From IMG/VR virus record IMGVR_UViG_3300032235_000428, positions 38,461 to 102,460 of that record: a stretch of 64,000 nt of DNA, one strand, 5' to 3'. The position numbers and the translations under genes were made by a program. Under the pieces are notes generated by a model. The model was not told the DNA's origin, ran no database searches, and saw only the letters and a list, made by a program, of their open reading frames with translations. Source of the stretch: a virus. This document shows, in pieces, positions 1-9,800 of the stretch. The first letter of the stretch is position 1. The number at the start of each line of letters is the position of its first letter.

Positions 1-3000
1 AATTACCAATCTTAAAGTCACCCAATTCATTAGTTCCAGAACAATAAACTCGTCCACCAAGCTCCGAAAGTTGTTCGGTAGATGTAATAGTTTTTCCTCC
101 GTTTTCTGGTAACGCATTATAATCTATACCAGATCCAGAAAACTCCCATGTATGTGATGATGAGTTGATAATAGAAGGTCTGTGGAAGTGTAAATTATAT
201 GCTTCTGGTAAACCACCGACACCATTAATAACTGTATCTGGTATAGTTGCACCAACTTTACATTCAACTGTATAATAAGTATTAATACCAGCAACTCCAG
301 TAACGGCAATAGATACTGGACTTCCGCTATGATCATTAATTTTTAATGTAGATACATTATCTGTTACTCCAAATAATCTGGTAATACCACTAGATGATTC
401 TACGGAAACAACTAATTCTCTCTTGGTAGAATTGTAAGTATATGCATATCCAACTGCAGTTCCACCAGGAACTAATTGTGTAATTTGTCTACCAGAAACA
501 AAGTTTAATGTTGATGATGTACTTGCAAGAGAAACAACTTGATAATTATCGTGAGAATCTAAAATTTCTGAAGCAAAAAACTCTACGTTACCTTTTTGGA
601 ATGTGTTAATTCCTGTAGGTGTTGATCTAGTATCAACAACTCTTGTTAAAGCTTCGTCTTCGTATAATTGGAATGTATTTGAATCAATATATCCTAAGTA
701 ATATTGGTTTCCACTAACCATACCCTCAATAACTCTTTGAGGAGCAGAATTTTCATCTCCAATGTAAAGTACGGTATCTGCGTTTAAAAATGGGTGTGCA
801 GTTACCGTAAATCTATCAGTAGCAGTATTGAGACCTACTGTAGGTAAGAATGTTGCCTGCGTTACAACTGGTTTAAAATCTGCAGTATCATCATTTCCAG
901 CATTATCAAAAAATCTTAAAACATATAGATCTTGATCAGTTCTACCGAGACCAATCGTTCTTAATGTTTGAGAACCACTTGAAGTTCCTGTAGCAGCAAC
1001 TCTACCTCTATCAAATACGTAAGATCTTTGATTGAACCCAGATGATCTTAATGCATATAAACCAAAGTTAGTTGCTGAGTTTGTAATGGATAAGTATCCA
1101 CCAGACTGTGTTAAAGATCCATATTTGCAGAAAATTTGGAAGCACGAAACTACCTGTGCATATCCATCATTTATAGTTCTCCATCCAATACCACCAAAAG
1201 AAACCATGGTAAATGCTGCAGCAACCATGGACTTACCAAATTGTGGTTGAGGTCCTGATACAGGATTTTCTGCTTCTTCTGGTATAATTGTAGTATTTGG
1301 TGTTTGTATTTTAGAACCATCAACTAAAATACCATTTCCTGCTAAGAATGAAAGAATAGAGCAGTTTTGAATATACGGTGATCTACTAATTAAAGGCTTA
1401 TCTGTTTTAACAGCATATCCAATTCTACTTGTAAATGTATCTGCTGGATCGTCGAATGCAATTGCATAATCAAAAGTATATTGGGGAACACCTGCAAGAT
1501 CGACATAATCTTTCATTGCAAATCCAGTTACATAGCATCCATTTCTAACTCTGAAAAGATCTTTGCCAGCATTCTGTGGTCTAATAATGGTATTTCTTAA
1601 ATTATCACCAACAACAGCAACATCTTCGTATAACAGAATTGGATTGTCTTCTACATAATTTCCAGCTTCAACAAATATACAAATTGGTTTTGATTGTGTA
1701 GTTGGTAAGGATAGTGCTGGTGCTGCAGTAGTACCTATACCAATGATTGTTGTTACAATACCTACAGAGTTTACAATTGCAGATCTAACATTAGCACAAT
1801 CTGTTGTTGCTCCTATTCCAGTTGCTGGGACTGCAGAAAGATTACCGTTTGTAATTGCTGCTGTTAAAATTCCAACCAAACTATCAATATTTGATCTGAT
1901 ATTTGCACAAGAAGATGGACTAGTGTTGAATCCAGTAACAGGATCAGCAATTATGGTCCTATCTTGATAATTTAAATTGTTGGTGATTGCTAGTTTTGCA
2001 TAATCTCTCGCTGCCTGGAATGCTGTTACTGATTGGGATTGTTCACCCAATAAACCATTTGATATTGGGGCACCACCTCCATTAAAATATGCTTTTGTTG
2101 CATATACTATATGTTGATTAGAACCGTAAGAAACATCCTGAGCTATAGCATCAACAATATATCCAAGATCTCTAGCACATTTTCTGCCACCTATAATATT
2201 TGTTGATCCAATACCAATACTTCCACAAATAACATTACATGATGTTGTAATTCCAGCAAAATAACCACCATTATATGATGGTAAACCTGTTGTACTTCCA
2301 GCACCTATAACAGAGGTAACAATTCCTACAAGAGAAACAATATTAGTTTGTACATCAAAACATGAGTTGGCACTAGTATTTGGTGGTGATGTACCTATTC
2401 CACCATATATTGTTGCTCCTACAGAAACCGTTAAATCTTTAATTGGTAGACGATTTGTTATCGCCTCCCTCATTAAATCTCCAGCGTATCTAAATGCATA
2501 AATGGTTTGCTGTTCTTCTCCAGCAAGACTACCAATACCAACCCCAGTAAAATATTTTAATACAAATTCTCTTGCATAATTATTACCACCAGTAAATACG
2601 TCTGTGGAAACAGCATCAATAAAATATCCTAAATCTCTTTTGCATTTATTAGGATTTGGATTTACAAATGCTGGGTATGCTGTTGAAATTCCTGCATACG
2701 AATAATCAATGATTGTTTGTCTATTTTGTTGGATTAATCTATAAGAATCATAGTATCTAGATCTTGCGTTTGTGGAACTTTCATTAGGAAAATAAAAATC
2801 TGAATGTGCAATTGCCACAGCAGCAAGAGACTTGTCAATAATTTCTTGTCTATTATTAATAATTAAGTTTCTGGCATCCTTTGCTCTATGGAAACTATTT
2901 GCATTTACATTATTTGGATCTTGAGTTATAGTAAAGTCAAAAGTTTGAGTAATTACATTTTGATATAATGTTGGTGGAGTTTGATTATTAATTACATATT

Positions 3001-3784
3001 GGGCTAAGAATTTTATGTAATTATATGCAAACAGTGCTTCACTTTCTTCACCTTGAACATAAGATACTCCACCACTCCAATAGGCAAAACCCGCCTCTAA
3101 AGATTTACTGTTACCACCATAAGAAAGATCGTAAGTGATAGCATCTACAATATATCCAACATCCCTAATACAAATTGCCCTATCATAATCTGGTTTATCT
3201 GTATAGATGTTTGGGTAATTAAATTCTAAATATGAAACAACTTCTTCTTGAATAAATTGTCTATTGGCAGTTAATAAGTTTCCAGCATCTATGTATCTAC
3301 CACCTGGTAAAGAAAATGATCTAAATGATGCTGCTTGTGCTGCCTTTTTAAGAGTTTTAAATGGTTTTGATCTACCATCATTACTATCATCTCCATTTGC
3401 AGAAGATACATAATATCTATTTTCATACAGTCCATTAGTATTAAATCCTAAAACACCATCAGCACCATAAGTCAAAACCTGACCATCAGTTCCAGCTTTT
3501 GCAGGTAGAGTTAAAGTGTATGATGATACAAATCCTGATGTCTGACTTGGTGGTGTAATTGTTATTCTCTGTCCACCACTTTCGATGGCAATTTGAGATT
3601 GGAAAGTGACTATTCCCATACCACCAGCACCGTTGGTGGCGGAAATAATTCCTACTGTTGTAACTCCAGTTACTTTTGTATGTGTAAAAGTAGTAACACC
3701 AGCTACTATGTTCCTATTAACATCGACAAGTCTTTCGGTATCAATGTTAATACCGTGCTTTACCCTAAAATTTTTGTCAGCCAA
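1..3784 (-). CDS. Virion fibre/adhesin-like structural protein, 3' end beyond window
   Basis: I read an uninterrupted frame from a TTG at 3784-3782 to the left edge (about 1260 residues, stop outside). The N-terminus reads ADKNFRVKHGIN, a typical start of cyanophage fibre proteins, followed by GVTT-rich sequence. Near residue 120 is YYVSSANGDDSNDG, the entry of a pectate-lyase-like beta-helix also seen in the next gene. Three repeats of about 150-180 residues each carry a C-x-RD-[LV]-GY-[IF]-[VI]-DA motif, near residues 203, 378 and 531. No ATG precedes the frame. The TTG start is supported by AGGGG ten bases upstream and by a late promoter 38 bases further up. The likely role is a tail-associated fibre or adhesin in the virion. 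The exact position in the particle is not known. Confidence 0.85.
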   Translation of the reverse strand, partial: MADKNFRVKHGINIDTERLVDVNRNIVAGVTTFTHTKVTGVTTVGIISATNGAGGMGIVTFQSQIAIESGGQRITITPPSQTSGFVSSYTLTLPAKAGTDGQVLTYGADGVLGFNTNGLYENRYYVSSANGDDSNDGRSKPFKTLKKAAQAASFRSFSLPGGRYIDAGNLLTANRQFIQEEVVSYLEFNYPNIYTDKPDYDRAICIRDVGYIVDAITYDLSYGGNSKSLEAGFAYWSGGVSYVQGEESEALFAYNYIKFLAQYVINNQTPPTLYQNVITQTFDFTITQDPNNVNANSFHRAKDARNLIINNRQEIIDKSLAAVAIAHSDFYFPNESSTNARSRYYDSYRLIQQNRQTIIDYSYAGISTAYPAFVNPNPNKCKRDLGYFIDAVSTDVFTGGNNYAREFVLKYFTGVGIGSLAGEEQQTIYAFRYAGDLMREAITNRLPIKDLTVSVGATIYGGIGTSPPNTSANSCFDVQTNIVSLVGIVTSVIGAGSTTGLPSYNGGYFAGITTSCNVICGSIGIGSTNIIGGRKCARDLGYIVDAIAQDVSYGSNQHIVYATKAYFNGGGAPISNGLLGEQSQSVTAFQAARDYAKLAITNNLNYQDRTIIADPVTGFNTSPSSCANIRSNIDSLVGILTAAITNGNLSAVPATGIGATTDCANVRSAIVNSVGIVTTIIGIGTTAAPALSLPTTQSKPICIFVEAGNYVEDNPILLYEDVAVVGDNLRNTIIRPQNAGKDLFRVRNGCYVTGFAMKDYVDLAGVPQYTFDYAIAFDDPADTFTSRIGYAVKTDKPLISRSPYIQNCSILSFLAGNGILVDGSKIQTPNTTIIPEEAENPVSGPQPQFGKSMVAAAFTMVSFGGIGWRTINDGYAQVVSCFQIFCKYGSLTQSGGYLSITNSATNFGLYALRSSGFNQRSYVFDRGRVAATGTSSGSQTLRTIGLGRTDQDLYVLRFFDNAGNDDTADFKPVVTQATFLPTVGLNTATDRFTVTAHPFLNADTVLYIGDENSAPQRVIEGMVSGNQYYLGYIDSNTFQLYEDEALTRVVDTRSTPTGINTFQKGNVEFFASEILDSHDNYQVVSLASTSSTLNFVSGRQITQLVPGGTAVGYAYTYNSTKRELVVSVESSSGITRLFGVTDNVSTLKINDHSGSPVSIAVTGVAGINTYYTVECKVGATIPDTVINGVGGLPEAYNLHFHRPSIINSSSHTWEFSGSGIDYNALPENGGKTITSTEQLSELGGRVYCSGTNELGDFKIGN

Positions 3785-3822
3785 GGTTCAGTATCCCCTT
3801 TGCGTAATTTTTTATCTTAGTT

Positions 3823-3830
3823 TATTTATA
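3823..3830 (-). promoter_or_regulatory. T4-type late promoter, perfect TATAAATA
   Basis: The minus strand reads TATAAATA here, identical to the T4 late consensus. It overlaps the stop of the upstream 2960-aa gene and lies 39 bases before the TTG start at 3784, so it should give that gene its own late transcript. Confidence 0.75.
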
Positions 3831-6800
3831 TTCTATTAGCTATGAAGTTCACAACAACTGTAGTCACACCAACATTAGATACTGGAGTTACTCTTAGTGC
3901 AATATATCCAGGTGGTAATGAGTTATCTATCACTACATCATAAGATGCAACATCAACACCAGTAGAAATATTTGAATATTCTGAGTTATAGCATGTTACT
4001 CCATCATGAATGGACAATATTTTAGTTATTTGGTGAGTATTTCCAATAGAAGTTTGAACTGTATATTCAACGGATCTAAAATCAGATCTTGCCAAAGCAG
4101 TATGAACTTGTGCTGTTGCATTTGATGTTAAAGTTGTTGAAATAGTTCCAACTAATGTATTTCCTCTTATCTGAATGTCGCCATACACATGAAGTGCTGA
4201 ATTTGGTGAAGCGGTATTAATACCAACCGATCCAATTCCAGATGTTGCGTCTGCAAGTAATATTGTTCCACCAACGCCAACACGTAGACGGCCAGTTGTT
4301 GTTACTCCAGTATTATGAATGTCTTGAGATCTAATGATTGGGAACGTACCTACACCAGTTATGTTGATATTAGTGGCATTAAAGAAGTTGAAGTTAGAAA
4401 CATTTGGTGAATCTAATCTTTGTGTAAATGTTGCAATACCAGCATATAATAAGTTAGAACCGAAAATATCAAGATCATTAATTTCTAAACTAGTTCCCTT
4501 AATTGCATTAAATGTTGAAATTCCTGTAAATACACAATCAGAACCAATAATATCATTAACTGTAGCAATACCAGTGCTAACTAAATTAACATTTCTGAGT
4601 GTGTTAATAGTAGATACACCAGAATAATTTAAATTAGTACCGCTTACAAAAGTAATAATACCAACGTTTGCTCTTAATGTTGTTATTGACGCTATTCCAG
4701 AAGCATAAATGTCAGTATTTGTTATGCTTGTTAATGTTATATCAGTTGCTAATATCTTACCTAATGTACTTATACCAAGATAAGATAAGTTAGTTCCTAC
4801 TAAGTTTGGAATAGTTCCTAAACCAGAATAATTTAAATTAGTACCTGTAATAAAGGTTACAATACCAACATTAGTTCTGAAGTTATTAAAACTTCCTATA
4901 CCAGTACTATAAATGTTTACATTATCTATATCTTGATAAGTTGCTCTTGTACCAGAAATAGTAGTAACTACACCTGTTACTGCAAATAATGAATTAAGTT
5001 GTCCAATAGTATATGATACATTAGTTCCAGAAAGAGTAGTTACAAATCCAGAATTGGTGTATAAAGTATTAATAGTACCAATTCCACTGTATGCTACATT
5101 AGTACCAGTTAAATTAGTTACAACACCAACATTAGTGTATAAAGTTATAATTGTACCAATTCCACTATATGCTACATTAGTACCAGAAAGATAAGTTACA
5201 AATCCAACATTAGTGTATAATGTATTATTATTAGTAATGTTATCTAAAAATAATGTAGATGCATTTACTGTTACTAATGTAGTAACTCCAGATACTGATA
5301 GATTTTGATTGGATAGATATGTTACGAAACCAACGTTAGCATATAAAGTATTTACAGTACCAATTCCACTATATGATACATTAGTACCAGAAAGATAAGT
5401 TACAAGTCCAACATTAGATTTTAATGTAGAAATACTTGCAATACCTGCAAGATTGTCTCTTGAGAAGAATGCAGTTTCCGTTACAAACCCAACATTATTG
5501 GATGGTTGTGAAATTGTAATAGTATTTGTTCCTAAACCTACAATTCTTGTTCCAGAAGATATTCCACTTGGGGAATAAACAAAATCATTAATTTGTAGTG
5601 ATAATATAAAGGATGTGGGAAGACCAACTACGGTAGTATTAATTCCAATAGATGCTTCAGTACTTCCAGTACCAATGATATAATTTGTAGAAAGAATATA
5701 ATCTGATGTTAAAGTTGTTACTAATCCAACATTACTCTTCAATTGAGTAATGGTTCCAAGACCAGTTGTATAAATGTTGGTATTGTCTACTAATGGAATA
5801 GTTCCTATTCCAGCAAAGAAATTTGTAACATTTAGTGCAGTGACAAATCCAACGTTAGCAAAGAAATCTGATACACTAGTAATACCACTAGAATAAATCC
5901 TATCAGATTCTAAGTTTTCTGCTCCAATAGTGGTAGTTTGGAAGTTATCACCAACTGCGGATGTAATAGCAACATTTTGAACATTAAGATTTGCAATTGT
6001 TGAAGTTCCAACAATGTTCAAATCTACCGAATTTAGAGCGATAGTTCCTATTCTATTAGCAATAATTTCAAGAACATTTAAAACATTTGTTATTTCAGCA
6101 TCGGTTGCTGATAAAACACCAACAGTTGCAATCCCAACATTTATTAAATTAGATCTTATATCATTAATAGTTCCAATTCCACTATAAGATAAATTGGTTC
6201 CTGTTAAGAAAGTTACAATACCAACATTAGTCCTTAAATTAGTAAAACTTGCAATTCCAGTATTATAGAGATTTGTATTATCAATGTCTGGATATGTTGC
6301 TCTTGTACCAGAAATAGTAGTTACAAATCCAGTATTAACTCTTATTGCTGGTGTGGTTGTTACCCCAGTAACTTCTATATCTCTACCATAAAATGTAGTA
6401 ACATATCCAACATTGGTTCTTAAAACATCAATAGTACCAATACCACTATATACAATATTAGTACCAGTTAAATATGTAACTATACCAACGTTGGTATTTA
6501 AAATTGGTAATGTTGAGATTCCAGAATACCAAAGGTTTGTACCTATTAAATTAGTGACAAATCCAATATTAGTTCTTAAAGTATTGATAGTACCAACACC
6601 AGTATATTGAATATTAGTTCCACTTAAGAATGTAACAAGACCAACGCGAGCTGTTACTGTCTCAGCAGAAGAAATACCTGGAGTGTAGATATCGGTATTT
6701 ACGTATAAACGTTGTGCTGTGGTTATTCCTGTTATATTTGCATTAACAGTATCAAAATTAGTTAAAATACCAATATGTGCTTTTAATTTTGAAATACTAG

Positions 6801-9800
6801 CAACACCAGCACGAGGATCATCAACAACAGTTATAGTAGATGTTGTTGTCTGTGCTGCATTAATAGATGATGGTGTAATAGTAATGATACCTGGGGCATC
6901 TATAGAAAGAATCGTCGTATTTGGTAATAGTTCAGTTCCTGTAGAATAAACTGTCATTTCTGGGTTTAACCCAGCAGTACTGATGGCAATTTTATTCGTA
7001 CTTGGACCAATTATAGAATTATTTTGTGTTGCAATTAAAGTTTCATTATTGGTTAAAGTAAAATAATCTGCTTTTAAATTAGTAACAATTCCAACAGCAA
7101 TATAAGATTGATTAAAACTAGATATTCCAGTATAATAGATATTACTACCTAAAAGATTACCAACAGTTGCTATAAAAGTAGATGAGTTGTTAACATTGAG
7201 TATTGGTAATGTTGCAACACCAGTAATATTAATGTTACTAATACTGAGTTGAGCAGAACTTAATAATTCTTGTCCGCCAATTTTATATGATTTTGATGGA
7301 ACTAAGTTAAAGTCCTCAGTTGAGCTCCATGTATTTTGTTGTCTATCATAGAAAATACGTTTATCTGTAGTTCCTCTAAGTATAATTCCACCTTGATCTG
7401 CAGTATAATCTGTAGCACCCCCAACATCAAATGTAATATCACCAGTTGTAAGGTGTACAGCATCAACAGTAAATACTGAAGATGAAACTATTGATAAAAT
7501 TCTAACTGTACCAGCAGCTATAGAACCAGTACCACCAGTTTGTGTTATTGTCTGTCCTGGTATTAATCCAGTTGTAGTGTATATGTTTGGATCTAAAGTG
7601 ACTGCGTTTGCACCACTAACTATTGCTCCCTGTAATCCTGTAATAACAGATACAACACCAAGTTCAATATTTACATCATCTACCTGTAAAACTGAGGAAT
7701 TAAACGATGTAACAGTTCCATCAACAGTAAGATTTCCACCTACATTTAAATCTCCACGTATTGTTGAAACTCCAGTAACATTTAATGATGGGGTATTTAC
7801 AGTCCCAGAATTGTATATGTTTACTGAATTTATATCATTAGAGAAATTAGTAATACCATTTAAAGTTGATACACCAGCAACTACTAATTCATTTAAGTTG
7901 GTAGTTCCAAATGGTTGAATAATATCTGTAAAAAATGTAGATATACCAAGAACTTGTACATTATCAACATCTATTGCTGGTACAACTAAATTATGTCTAA
8001 TTGTAGTAACGCCTACAGAATTTCCAATAACTATATTCGTCGCATCACCAAATGCATTTACTGATGTAAGTGCTGTGTTGAATAGTGTTAATGTTCCAGT
8101 GCTTGTTCCAGAAATAGTTGGGTTAGCACCATTAATTGCAAAAGAAGTTGCATTAGGTAGTGAGAATGTAGTATTTCTTACAGTTGCTATTCCTGTAGTA
8201 GCACCCCAAACAATTGCTGTTGCTGCACCAAATGCATTTATTGATGTTAATGCTGTATTGAATAGTGTTAATGTTCCAGTACTTGTTCCAGAGATAGTTG
8301 GGTTAGCACCATTAATTGCAAAAGAAGTTGCATTGGGTAACGAAAATGTAAGATTTCTTACTGTTGCTATTCCTGTAGTGGCACCGATTAATAAATCAGT
8401 AGCAACACCAAATACATTTATTCTTGTTGCAACTGTATTATATAAGTTTTGAGATACTTGAGTACCAACAACTGTTGGATTACCAATTGTTAATGTGCCG
8501 CTGTTAGCACCAATATTAAATGTAGATGCAGCACCAAAGGCGTTTATAGTTGTATTAGTATTAAATACAGTAAAACTGGATTGAGTTGCACTAATAGAAG
8601 TTGCATTTGATAGATTTACTGAAGCATTTCTTATCGTAGTAACTCCAGTATTTGCTCCAATCAGTAAGTCTGCAGCAGCACCAAATGCATTTACTCTTGT
8701 TGCAACACTATTGAAAACATCTTGTGTTACTTGAGTACCAACAACTGTTGGATTACCAATTGTTAATGTGCCGCTGTTAGCACCAATATTAATAGATGAT
8801 GCCTGACCAAAAGCATTTACAGTATTTGCAATTGTATTGTAAACGTTCTGTGTTGCACTTTGACCAATTAAAGTTGATGGTCTTAATGTTAACGTAGCGT
8901 TAGTTGAACCAATACCGATCGCTGTTGCTTGCCCAAAAGCATTAACAGTAGTTGTTCCAGTATTATAAAGATTTTGTGTTGTATTACCACCAACAATTGT
9001 TATCGGTCTTAATGTTAATGTTGCATTAGTTGAACCAATACCAATAGTTGTTGCTTCTCCGAAAGCATTAACAGTAGTTAGATTTGTATTGAATAGAGTT
9101 AATGTTCCAGTTGAAGAACCAGATATAGTTGGATTATTTCCATTTATATCAACTGTGGATGCATTAGGTAAAGAAAATACAGTGTTTCTTACTGTAGCAA
9201 ATCCACTTATTGCACCTAATAGAAGATTATTTGCTGCCCCAAATGCATTTACCGATGTTGCAATTGTATTGTAAACATTCTGTGTTGCATTAGTACCAAC
9301 TATTGTTGATGGTCTAGCCGTTAGGGTTGCATTGGTTGAACCAATACCAATAGATGTTGCTTGTCCAAATGCGGTAACTGTAGTTGCTACAGTATCATAA
9401 AGATTTTGGGTTACTTGAGTGCCAACAACTGTTGGATTACCTACAGTTAAAGTGCCCGAGTTTGCACCAATATTTAATGTTGTTGCTGCACCAAAAGCAT
9501 TAACTGTAGTTGCTACTGTATTATAAACATTTTGTGTTGCATTAGTACCAACTATTGTTGATGGTCTAGCCGTTAGGGTTGCATTGGTTGAACCAATACC
9601 AATAGATGTTGCTTGCCCAAAAGCATTAACTGTAGTTGTTACTATATTATACAGATTTTGGGTTGCTTGAGTACCAACTACTGTAGGATTACCGATTGTT
9701 AAAGTACCACTATTAGCACCAATATTCAATGTTGATGCTGCACCAAAAGCATTAACGGTGGTTGTTCCTGTATTATATAAATTTTGTGTTGAATTTCCTC

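Noticed and set aside
8075-8452. Plus-strand open frames (125, 202, 166 aa and similar) opposite the fibre genes
   Set aside because: They are antisense shadows of the regular repeats, with V/P/T-rich composition dictated by the opposite-strand repeat.
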